A DNA stretch of 38,647 nucleotides, from the NCBI GenBank assembly GCA_018267005.1, contig JAFDZK010000005.1, forward strand, positions 1-38,647. The letters run 5' to 3'. The notes beneath the pieces are model-generated. The model was not told the DNA's origin. It saw only the letters and a list, made by a program, of their open reading frames with translations, and searched no databases. The position numbers were made by a program, and so were the translations under genes. Below are positions 16,422-23,764 of the stretch, in pieces. The number at the start of each line of letters is the position of its first letter. The stretch's first letter is position 1. The stretch comes from Bacteroidota bacterium (GTDB taxonomy: Bacteria; Bacteroidota; Bacteroidia; Sphingobacteriales; Sphingobacteriaceae).

Positions 16422-16673
16422 AATCGCTTAGAAATCCTTTTACAACGCAAAATAAGTTATTAAAAACCGCCTAACTCATGAAATTATCTAAAAAATAAAA
16501 CAATTTTATAATTAATTATTACCATTATCATAAAAATCACTTAAAACAATAAAAATTCAGGCGATTTTATTGACAAATATCATAAAATTAACTAACATTG
16601 CTATTGTAAATACATTTTCGGTCGCAACTTGGGTGTATTTATTAAAAATTGCTTTAACATTTAAAAAATCAGT
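16422..16673. other. AT-rich intergenic spacer between cobA and nirB
   Basis: 252 bp with no gene. It is markedly richer in A and T than the flanking genes and contains one FNR-like palindrome (16570-16583). A weak -7-like box TACATTTT is at 16611-16618. No promoter for cobA is obvious to me. Confidence 0.6.
16570..16583 (+). promoter_or_regulatory. FNR-like operator upstream of nirB
   Basis: TTGACAAATATCAT matches the FNR consensus TTGAT-N4-ATCAA at 8 of 10 fixed positions and contains TGA-N6-TCA. The only nearby -7-like box, TACATTTT (16611-16618), begins 28 nt after the TCA, not 23 nt as at the six promoters of the left block. A convergent gene for an FNR-like regulator lies next to nirD. 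Confidence 0.5.
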
Positions 16674-19166
16674 ATGTCGAAACCAACCATTATAGTAGTT
16701 GGCAACGGTATGGTTGGATATAAATTTTGCGAGAAACTTGTATCCCGGTCAACAAACTACAATATCGTAGTTTTTGGCGAAGAACCGCGCCATGCATACG
16801 ACAGGGTTCACCTGAGCGAATACTTTGCCGGCAAGACGGCTGACGATCTTTCGCTTTCGGCCGCGTCCTGGTACGCGGACAACGATATAACGCTTCACCT
16901 CGATGATCCGATACAGGAGATCAACCGGGCAGCGAAAACCGTTCATTCTTTAAAAGGACTAAACCTAAATTATGACTACCTGGTACTGGCCACGGGCTCG
17001 TCGGCTTTTGTACCTGATATTCCCGGGGTCGAAAAAGAAGGTGTATTTGTTTACCGCACCATCGAAGACCTCGATCTGATCAAGGCCTACGCAGTTAATG
17101 CAAAGAGGGGCGCCGTGATGGGCGGTGGCCTTCTTGGCCTGGAAGCTGCCAAGGCGCTGATCGACCTCGGCATCAGCGAAACTCATGTCATAGAATTTGC
17201 CCCCAGACTAATGCCCCGGCAGATCGACTCGGCCGGAAGCGCCATGCTGCAGGCTAAACTAAAGCAATTGGGTGTAAATATCCATTTAAACAGGAACACG
17301 GCCTGTATTACTGGCAACCATAAGATAGAGTCGTTAAAATTCAACGACGATACGGCATTACCAATTGATATGCTGGTTATAAGCGCGGGTATCCGCCCGC
17401 GCGATGAACTGGCTAAGCTGGCCGGCTTGCAGACCGGCTCGCGCGGCGGCATCACCGTAAATGAGAAAATGCAGACCAGCGACCCCTCGGTCTTCGCTAT
17501 CGGCGAGTGCGCGCTGTACGAAAACATGATCTATGGTCTGGTAGCGCCGGGCTACGAAATGGCCGACGTGGCGGTGTCGCAAGTGATCGGTTCAGAAAAG
17601 TCGTTCCACGGTTTTGATATGAGCACAAAGCTGAAGCTGATCGGTATTGATGTAGCCAGCTTTGGTGACGCCTTTATAACCGAACCCGAGTGCCGGACCA
17701 TTATTTTCGAAGACACGCACAAAGGCGTTTACAAACGCATCAACATCAGCAACGATGGCAAGTATTTACTGGGCGGCATCCTGATCGGTGAAGCCGAGGC
17801 TTATAATATGCTGCTGCAGACGGTTAACAACAAGATCGTTTTACCGCCAAATCCTGAAGACCTGATCCTGGGTTCGCGCGGCGGCGAAGCCGCGAATGAA
17901 GGTACAGGTGTACTGAGCCTGCCCGATGACGCGCTGATCTGCTCGTGCGAGGCGGTAACCAAAGCCACCATATGCGGCGCAGTGAATGATGGCTGCACCA
18001 CGGTTGACGGCATAAAAAAATGCACCAAAGCCGGCACAGGTTGCGGCGGCTGCGTGCCGCTGGTAAAGGACCTGATAGCGGGCACCATGAAGGCCAACGG
18101 GCAGTATATTAAGAATGTAATATGTGAACACTTTGATTATTCAAGACAGGAGCTTTACGACCTGGTTAAGATAAATGAGCTGAAAAGTTACGACCTGGTA
18201 CTGGATCATTTTGGCAAGGGCGATGGCTGCGAGGTGTGCAAGCCTGCGGTTGCCAGCATCCTTTCGAGCCTGTGGAACGACGTGATCGTGAAGCAGGATA
18301 CGATACAGGACAGCAACGACCGTTTCCTGGCCAATATCCAGAAGGGCGGCACCTATTCAGTAGTTCCGCGTGTGCCGGGCGGCGAGATCACCGCCGATAA
18401 ACTGATCGTGTTGGGTCAGGTCGCAAAAAAATATGGCCTCTATACGAAAATAACCGGCGGGCAGCGTATCGACCTGTTCGGCGCACACTTGAACGACCTG
18501 CCCCTGATATGGGAAGAACTGATCGATGCCGGCTTTGAAAGCGGCCATGCCTATGGCAAGGCATTGCGTACCGTAAAAAGCTGCGTTGGCAGCACCTGGT
18601 GCCGCTTTGGTTTACACGACAGCGTTTCATTCGCCATCGAGATCGAAGAAAGATACAAGGGGATCCGCGCTCCCCACAAGATCAAGGGCGGTGTAAGCGG
18701 CTGTATCCGGGAATGCGCGGAAGCACAATCCAAAGACTTTGGCGTCATAGCAACTGAAAAGGGCTGGAACCTGTATGTATGCGGCAATGGCGGTTCGAAA
18801 CCACAGCACGCGCAGTTATTAGCCAGCGATTTAGATAAGGAAACGCTAATAAAATATCTCGATCGTTTCCTGATGTTTTATATCAAAACAGCCGACCCGC
18901 TGACCCGCACCGCAACGTGGCTGAACAAAATGGAAGGCGGCTTAAGCTACCTGAAGAATGTGGTGATAAACGACAGCCTGGGTATTGGCGCACAGTTGGA
19001 GGAAGAAATACAGTCGCTGATCGATAGCTACCACTGCGAATGGAAAGAAGTGGTCAACAGCCCGGAATTGCGCAAACGTTTTGCACACTTTATCAACGCA
19101 CCGGAAGAAAAAGACCCGACCGTAAAGTTTGAGCCGATGCGGGAACAGTTGAAGGCGAAATGGTAA
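16674..19166 (+). CDS. nirB: NAD(P)H-dependent nitrite reductase, large subunit
   Basis: 830 residues, the normal length. An N-terminal FAD/NAD(P)H module (about 1-400, with VVGNGMVGYKFCEKL and the NAD-site MGGGLLGLEAAKAL) is followed by a BFD-like [2Fe-2S] domain (about 422-470, CSCEA...GTGCGGC), a second short Cys pair (CEVC) and the siroheme/[4Fe-4S] domain. The siroheme-cluster ligands are CxxxxxC at 637/643 and CxxxC at 677/681. It should reduce nitrite to ammonium in the cytoplasm with six electrons from NAD(P)H. It is followed by nirD. An FNR-like site about 90 bp upstream suggests control by the nearby regulator. Confidence 0.97.
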   Translation: MSKPTIIVVGNGMVGYKFCEKLVSRSTNYNIVVFGEEPRHAYDRVHLSEYFAGKTADDLSLSAASWYADNDITLHLDDPIQEINRAAKTVHSLKGLNLNYDYLVLATGSSAFVPDIPGVEKEGVFVYRTIEDLDLIKAYAVNAKRGAVMGGGLLGLEAAKALIDLGISETHVIEFAPRLMPRQIDSAGSAMLQAKLKQLGVNIHLNRNTACITGNHKIESLKFNDDTALPIDMLVISAGIRPRDELAKLAGLQTGSRGGITVNEKMQTSDPSVFAIGECALYENMIYGLVAPGYEMADVAVSQVIGSEKSFHGFDMSTKLKLIGIDVASFGDAFITEPECRTIIFEDTHKGVYKRINISNDGKYLLGGILIGEAEAYNMLLQTVNNKIVLPPNPEDLILGSRGGEAANEGTGVLSLPDDALICSCEAVTKATICGAVNDGCTTVDGIKKCTKAGTGCGGCVPLVKDLIAGTMKANGQYIKNVICEHFDYSRQELYDLVKINELKSYDLVLDHFGKGDGCEVCKPAVASILSSLWNDVIVKQDTIQDSNDRFLANIQKGGTYSVVPRVPGGEITADKLIVLGQVAKKYGLYTKITGGQRIDLFGAHLNDLPLIWEELIDAGFESGHAYGKALRTVKSCVGSTWCRFGLHDSVSFAIEIEERYKGIRAPHKIKGGVSGCIRECAEAQSKDFGVIATEKGWNLYVCGNGGSKPQHAQLLASDLDKETLIKYLDRFLMFYIKTADPLTRTATWLNKMEGGLSYLKNVVINDSLGIGAQLEEEIQSLIDSYHCEWKEVVNSPELRKRFAHFINAPEEKDPTVKFEPMREQLKAKW

Positions 19167-19205
19167 TTGAGTCATTAAGGCATTGGGTCATTAGGTCATT
19201 GGTTA
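19167..19205. repeat. Short GTCATT-type tandem repeat between nirB and nirD
   Basis: Directly after the nirB TAA the sequence runs through four imperfect units based on GTCATTAGG/GGCATTGGG. The same TTGAGTCAT opening follows the TAA of the gene ending at 29409. Simple slipped-strand repeats of this type explain the pattern; no coding or clear regulatory role is visible. Confidence 0.5.
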
Positions 19206-19248
19206 GTTCTTCAGAAGTCAGGATTTAGAAATTAGAATTTATCGATAT

Positions 19249-19602
19249 ATGGAAACATTAATAGATATCAAATGGGTAATGGCCTGCTACTGCGACGATA
19301 TACCCGAAAATGGCGGCGCTTGCGTGAAGCACGGCGATGAGCAAATCGCGATCTATAATTTTTCGCGCAGGGGCGAATGGTTCGCCACGCAGAACCTGTG
19401 CCCGCATAAACAGCAAATGGTTTTGTCGCGCGGCATGATCGGCAGCACCGGTGAGGCCTGCGAGCCTAAAGTGGCCTGCCCCTTCCACAAAAAAACGTTT
19501 TCATTGCTCACCGGCGAGTGCCTGAGCGGAGAAGAATTCCAGATCAAAACCTACCCGGTTAAGATACAGGACGGCAGGGTTTATATCGGCATTGCGGCTT
19601 AA
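19249..19602 (+). CDS. nirD: Nitrite reductase small subunit, Rieske-type
   Basis: 117 residues of the NirD Rieske-like fold. It keeps both halves of a Rieske cluster motif, C-P-H (Cys51, His53) and C-P-F-H (Cys77, His80), so it may bind a [2Fe-2S] cluster. It should associate with NirB in the cytoplasm and support nitrite reduction. It follows nirB by 82 bp of repeat-containing spacer. Its stop overlaps the stop of the convergent regulator gene by 4 bp (19599-19602), leaving no room for a terminator, so read-through antisense transcription is possible. Confidence 0.92.
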   Translation: METLIDIKWVMACYCDDIPENGGACVKHGDEQIAIYNFSRRGEWFATQNLCPHKQQMVLSRGMIGSTGEACEPKVACPFHKKTFSLLTGECLSGEEFQIKTYPVKIQDGRVYIGIAA

Positions 19603-20285
19603 CAGGCGGCAAGCTTTGCAAGACCTTCACGGTCGGCAATTGCGATGCTTTTGCCCGAAAGCCTGATCAGCTTTTCCTTGACGAGTTCGTTGATCATCCG
19701 GAAAACGGTTTCATAAGTTGCGCCTGCAAATGAGGCCAGGTCCTGCCGGCTGAGATCGATGCCGATAAAGCCTTTGTCATCCTCGCCAAACAATTCGCTC
19801 AAATGAAGCAACGCATCGGCAACGCGGCCCTTCACAGGCATATGCGCCAGGTTACGCATTTTTTTTTCGGACTCGCAAAGCTCCTCCGCAAAAAACTGCA
19901 GCAATTGCGCACCGAATTCAGCATTCGTTTTTAGTGTAGCCTCAAATAATTTGGTATCGATAAAACAAACCACGCTCGGTTCAAGGGCCGCGGCCGATAT
20001 CGGATAAACAAAATTATTGCCCAGTCCCCGATGGCCCACCATGGCGCCATCCTTTGCGAAGCGTATGATCAGCTCCTTATCTTCATCCCACTGCTTATAG
20101 ACCTTCAGGCTTCCGGCATAGACAAAATAAACCCCAGTTACCGGGTCGCCTTCTTTAAAAAGAACCTCGCCTTTTTTAAGTTTGATGTTCTTTTTACCCA
20201 AAGCAACAGCCGGTTGCCACTCTTTCAGACAGTTTTGGCACATAAAACAAGTATTTGCATCACAAATGGCGGAATTTTTGTTCAT
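19599..20285 (-). CDS. Crp/Fnr family regulator with FNR-type cysteines
   Basis: 228 residues. An N-terminal Cys cluster, CX4CX2CX2C (Cys8, 13, 16, 19), precedes a cNMP-binding-type beta-roll (about 25-130) with GEVLFKEGDPVTGVYFVYAGSLKVY, a dimer helix and a C-terminal winged HTH (about 150-215). Cys107 in ALEPSVVCFID aligns with Cys122 of E. coli FNR (ALETSMVCEI), which with N-terminal cysteines ligates the O2-sensing [4Fe-4S] cluster. The recognition helix reads YETVFR, keeping the Glu and Arg (192, 196) that read TGA in CRP and FNR. It is therefore a probable oxygen-responsive activator. It sits between the two halves of the nitrate island, divergent from the uptake operon. Confidence 0.9.
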   Translation of the reverse strand: MNKNSAICDANTCFMCQNCLKEWQPAVALGKKNIKLKKGEVLFKEGDPVTGVYFVYAGSLKVYKQWDEDKELIIRFAKDGAMVGHRGLGNNFVYPISAAALEPSVVCFIDTKLFEATLKTNAEFGAQLLQFFAEELCESEKKMRNLAHMPVKGRVADALLHLSELFGEDDKGFIGIDLSRQDLASFAGATYETVFRMINELVKEKLIRLSGKSIAIADREGLAKLAAC

Positions 20286-20610
20286 TTTTTACTTAGATAT
20301 TGTGTTATATATACACTTTCTTTTCTGTCTTGGATAAATCAGTAGCCAATTTCATATTTTCCAGTAGAAATTGACCAATTAAGGTTGATTATTCTAAATA
20401 AATTTTCCTAAATGATTCAATTTATGAAGAAATTTAAATCAATACATCAATAACTAACCGATATTTTGGCATAATTGATAATTTTTCTCAATATAAATTT
20501 TTGTAAAATATCATTTTTAACAATATCGATCCGATTTAAATTAAAATTTTTATAAAAAATTAACTTTTATATAATTTAAATCATAAAAATTTACCAAATC
20601 GATCGTTTTT

Positions 20611-20642
20611 ATTGTCAAGAAACATTAATCAGGGTATATTTA
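20611..20642 (+). promoter_or_regulatory. Predicted Bacteroidota promoter of the nitrate-uptake operon
   Basis: ATTG (20611-20614), a 20-nt spacer and TATATTTA (20635-20642) match the Bacteroidota TTTG-N19-21-TAnnTTTG pattern with one mismatch in each element. The inferred start near 20646 gives a leader of about 150 nt before the ATG at 20796. Confidence 0.5.
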
Positions 20643-20724
20643 TATCAAATAAATGATTGCAACGATCGAAATTGATAAAACTTTAACGCCTATGGTTAAA
20701 ATATAATAAAGGTCAAAAAAAATC

Positions 20725-20765
20725 CCCGCCCGGAGGTCGCAGTCCAGGCAGGGTTAACAGTTTTT
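20725..20765 (+). terminator. Leader hairpin followed by T-run, possible attenuator
   Basis: CCCGCC (20725-20730) pairs with GGC-a-GGG (20747-20753), continued by GGA (20732-20734) with TCC (20743-20745), around an 8-nt loop. A run of five T (20761-20765) follows after 7 nt. It stands out as GC-rich in a very AT-rich leader. A terminator that can be bypassed when nitrate is present would be a plausible role, as in proteobacterial nas leaders, but no antiterminator protein is in the window. Confidence 0.4.
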
Positions 20766-20795
20766 CTTGCTTTAACAATTAAAAAACTAAATCAA

Positions 20796-22328
20796 ATGTA
20801 CAAAAATGTATTAAATCAATACACGCCTGTTCTTTTTCTATTTTTTGTCGGTTTCAGCACGCAAAAGGCTAAGGCTCAGCTATCACTATCCGGCCAGCTA
20901 CGCAGCCGCGGCGAACTCCGCGACGGGTACGGCACCCTCGAACCTATAAATAATAAGGATGCCGCGTTTATCTCACAGCGCACAAGGATCATCTTCAACT
21001 ATCGTTCAAGCAAATTAGTTTTTCACACCTCGGTTCAGGACGTTCGTCTCTGGGGGCAGGATGCATCCACTACCACCATAACCGACGGCAACCGGCTCGA
21101 GGTTCATGAAGCCTGGGCGGAACTTATACTCTCCAATAAAAGAGATAGTGCATTTAAAATATCTCCTTTTGACTATTTCGGCATACGAGTTGGAAGGCAG
21201 GAATTGGTTTACGATGACGAACGATTGCTCGGCAACCTCGACTGGACGCAACAGGCTCGCCGGCACGACGCCATCGTGTTTAAAGCGCTTCAAAGCGGCT
21301 GGCAATTTGACCTGGGCGCAGCCTTCAATCAGAACACCGACGCCATTAATTATAATGGCACCTATTACACTCCGGCCAACGTCGCAGCAACGGTTAAGGA
21401 TAGTAAAGGCAATCTCGCTAACACGCCAACGGGTTTGATCCCGCTGGTTAACAGTTCGGGCGTTAGCGCCAAAAATGGCAGCCCGGCATTCGCCAACCCG
21501 CCCGGCACCAATGCTGCCACACAGGACTACAAGGCGATGCAATATTTATACGTGGCCAAAAAGTTTAATAAAACCAAGATATCCGGTTTATTCCTTACCG
21601 ACCAATTTGGCAAATATGTACTTGATTCGGTTAAAAACGTATCTGGTACGGATGTTGGCTACGTGTACGGCCGCAGGTTTAATCAGCCTGGCGTCAACAC
21701 AAGATTCACCGCGGGCATCCTCGCGAACCCTGTATTTGGCAGTAACGATGAATGGCTTGGCACAGCCGGGTATTATTACCAGGGCGGTCGTAACCGCGAC
21801 GGAGCATCCCTAAGTGCTCATACCTACACCCTTTCGCTAACCTACAAGCCGGGCAATATCGGTTATACGGCGGGTTGGGATTATCTTTCAGGCAATAACA
21901 GCTTCAGCAGTTCAGCTACGGATCACCGTTTCGACCCGCTTTACGGTACTCCCCACAAGTTTTGGGGCTACATGGATTATTTCTACGCGGTAAGCGGCGC
22001 ACCCACGGGCGGTTTAAGCAATCCTTATTTGAAGGTAAAGTATAGCGCAAGCCGTCTTTCGGTAGAATTGGCTAACCACTATTTCAACCTGGCGCAGGAA
22101 CAAAAAGACAACACCGGTCAGCCGGTCAGCAAGTACCTGGGCACCGAGTTCGATCTGACTACCGGGTACAAGCTGAACAAATTCACCAATGTTGACTTAG
22201 GGCTTTCCTACATGGCGGCTACAGCAAGTATGGAGTATGCCAAAAATATCACGCCGGGCGCCGCCAGGCTCAGCCCGGTTTGGGCATACCTGCAATTGAA
22301 CATCAAGCCTGAATTTTTAAATAAATAG
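20796..22328 (+). CDS. Alginate-export-family outer-membrane barrel, probable nitrate-operon porin
   Basis: 510 residues. A signal peptide (about 1-28, ending KAKAQ) precedes a long series of amphipathic beta-strands. SGQLRSRGELRDGY near the start, VSVQDVRLWGQD-like HTSVQDVRLWGQD and FGIRVGRQELVYDDERLLGNLDWTQQARRHDAIVFK are typical of the alginate-export barrel family (PF13372). Members are outer-membrane channels with varied substrates. As first gene of an operon with a nitrate transporter and nitrate reductase, it probably lets nitrate or nitrite through the outer membrane; alginate is not implied by this setting. Confidence 0.85.
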   Translation: MYKNVLNQYTPVLFLFFVGFSTQKAKAQLSLSGQLRSRGELRDGYGTLEPINNKDAAFISQRTRIIFNYRSSKLVFHTSVQDVRLWGQDASTTTITDGNRLEVHEAWAELILSNKRDSAFKISPFDYFGIRVGRQELVYDDERLLGNLDWTQQARRHDAIVFKALQSGWQFDLGAAFNQNTDAINYNGTYYTPANVAATVKDSKGNLANTPTGLIPLVNSSGVSAKNGSPAFANPPGTNAATQDYKAMQYLYVAKKFNKTKISGLFLTDQFGKYVLDSVKNVSGTDVGYVYGRRFNQPGVNTRFTAGILANPVFGSNDEWLGTAGYYYQGGRNRDGASLSAHTYTLSLTYKPGNIGYTAGWDYLSGNNSFSSSATDHRFDPLYGTPHKFWGYMDYFYAVSGAPTGGLSNPYLKVKYSASRLSVELANHYFNLAQEQKDNTGQPVSKYLGTEFDLTTGYKLNKFTNVDLGLSYMAATASMEYAKNITPGAARLSPVWAYLQLNIKPEFLNK

Positions 22329-22358
22329 TTTTTTGACTAACGAATTAAAAATACGCTC

Positions 22359-23654
22359 ATGAAAAATCAACTCACCAAACTCAATATATTTTCCCTGAAA
22401 GGCGTACAGATGCGCACCTTTCACCTCACCTGGCTCATGTTTTTTGTATGCTTCTTTGGCTGGTTCGGCCTTGCGCCGCTGATGCCGACTATCCGCGCAG
22501 AACTGCATTTGACCAAAGCCATGGTTGGCAATACCATTATTGCATCCGTTGCATCAACCATTATTGCCCGCCTTATTATAGGCAAGCTGTGCGATACCTG
22601 GGGACCGCGAAAAACAGCGGTAAGATTACTGCTTGTTGGCTCGTTGCCGGTGTTCATGGTGGGGCTGGCACATAGCTATACCACCTTCCTGCTGTTCCGG
22701 CTGGCAATAGGGGTTATCGGCGCTTCATTCGTCATCACGCAGTTCCATACTTCGATGATGTTTGCTCCTAAAATAAAAGGGACGGCCAACGCGGTAACCG
22801 GCGGGTGGGGTAACCTGGGCGGCGGCGTGACCAACATGGTAATGCCATTGATCTTCGCTGCCATCGTTGGTTTTGGGTATACCAAAGCAGAAGCCTGGCG
22901 CTATGCCATGATCGTACCGGGCGTAATGATGCTGATCATCGCTTTCCTGTACTGGAAATACACCAAAGACACACCCGAAGGCAACTATGATGAGATCGGT
23001 CACACCAAATCAAAATCTCATAAAACCAACTGGAAAATACTGGCCGACTGGCGCATCTGGGCGCTGACCGTGGCTTATGCGATGTGCTTCGGCTTGGAGA
23101 TCACCTTTGACAATGTGGCCTCGCTGCATTTTGTTGATTCGTTTCACCTTTCGCAAAGCAGGGCTGGTTTCTGGGCCGGCATATTCGGCTCTATGAACAT
23201 TTTCGCGCGAGCATTGGGCGGCATCGTGTCCGACAAGGTTGGCGGCAAGTACGGTATGCGCGGCAAAGGTTTATTACTGGCCGGTGTGCTATTACTTGAA
23301 GGGTGCGGATTGCTGTTGTTTGCACAGGCAGGTAATCTTGTAGCGGCAATTTCTTTTATGCTGATGTTCGCGCTGTTCCTCAAAATGTCCAATGGAGCCA
23401 CTTACGGCATTGTCCCGTTCATTGACAGCAAAAACGTCGGCCTGGTGGCCGGTATCGTTGGCGCCGGCGGCAACCTGGGCGGGATGCTGTTCGGCTTCCT
23501 GTTCAAATCCACATCCATCACCTATGTGCGGGCATTTACTTACATCGGCTATTCGGTCATCATCGTTTCGCTGATCGTTTTGATCACGCGTTTCCGTAAA
23601 GAAAAGGCATTGCAGGAGGAAGTGAAGCCGATGATTGCGGGCAGCGTGGCGTAA
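22359..23654 (+). CDS. narK: Nitrate/nitrite MFS transporter (NarK/NasA-type)
   Basis: 431 residues with twelve predicted TM helices. Two glycine-rich nitrate signatures typical of NNP-family carriers are present: GGWGNLGGGVTN (about 147) and GAGGNLGGMLFGF (about 368). An Arg in TM2 (RLIIGKLCD-type) and one in TM8 (RALGG) would contact the anion. It moves nitrate into, and possibly nitrite out of, the cytoplasm for the nitrate reductase downstream. It lies 30 nt after the barrel gene. The 110-bp gap to the next gene is filled by an inverted-repeat element. Confidence 0.94.
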   Translation: MKNQLTKLNIFSLKGVQMRTFHLTWLMFFVCFFGWFGLAPLMPTIRAELHLTKAMVGNTIIASVASTIIARLIIGKLCDTWGPRKTAVRLLLVGSLPVFMVGLAHSYTTFLLFRLAIGVIGASFVITQFHTSMMFAPKIKGTANAVTGGWGNLGGGVTNMVMPLIFAAIVGFGYTKAEAWRYAMIVPGVMMLIIAFLYWKYTKDTPEGNYDEIGHTKSKSHKTNWKILADWRIWALTVAYAMCFGLEITFDNVASLHFVDSFHLSQSRAGFWAGIFGSMNIFARALGGIVSDKVGGKYGMRGKGLLLAGVLLLEGCGLLLFAQAGNLVAAISFMLMFALFLKMSNGATYGIVPFIDSKNVGLVAGIVGAGGNLGGMLFGFLFKSTSITYVRAFTYIGYSVIIVSLIVLITRFRKEKALQEEVKPMIAGSVA

Positions 23655-23655
23655 A

Positions 23656-23752
23656 GCCTCACCCTGCCCTCTCCAAAGGAGCGGGTAGATATAAGTAAAA
23701 TAGACAACCTGGCTTTTCAGCCCCTCTCCCTTGGAGAGGGGTCGGGTGAGGC
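23656..23752. repeat. REP-like inverted-repeat element between narK and the nitrate reductase gene
   Basis: The 97-bp unit starts GCCTCACCC and ends GGGTGAGGC. The arms continue inward with CCTCTCCAAAGGAG on the left and CTCTCCCTTGGAGAGG on the right, so each arm is itself a small palindrome; the centre is AT-rich. This is the form of the intergenic GTGAGG/CTCTCC palindromes seen many times in Sphingobacteriaceae genomes. It sits inside the operon, where its RNA could fold and tune expression of the downstream gene. Confidence 0.65.
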
Positions 23753-23764
23753 AAAAAAATAAGC

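Larger units (their letters stand above)
20286..20795. other. AT-rich 510-bp spacer between the regulator and the nitrate-uptake operon
   Basis: No gene. Most of it is strongly AT-rich. It contains a good plus-strand promoter (20611-20642) and a GC-rich leader hairpin (20725-20753). I found no TGA-N6-TCA palindrome here, so an FNR-type site for the uptake operon or for autoregulation is not evident. Confidence 0.6.

Noticed and set aside
20286-20610. Possible FNR site for autoregulation or for the uptake operon
   Set aside because: Several TGA triplets occur in this AT-rich spacer, but none has TCA after six bases.
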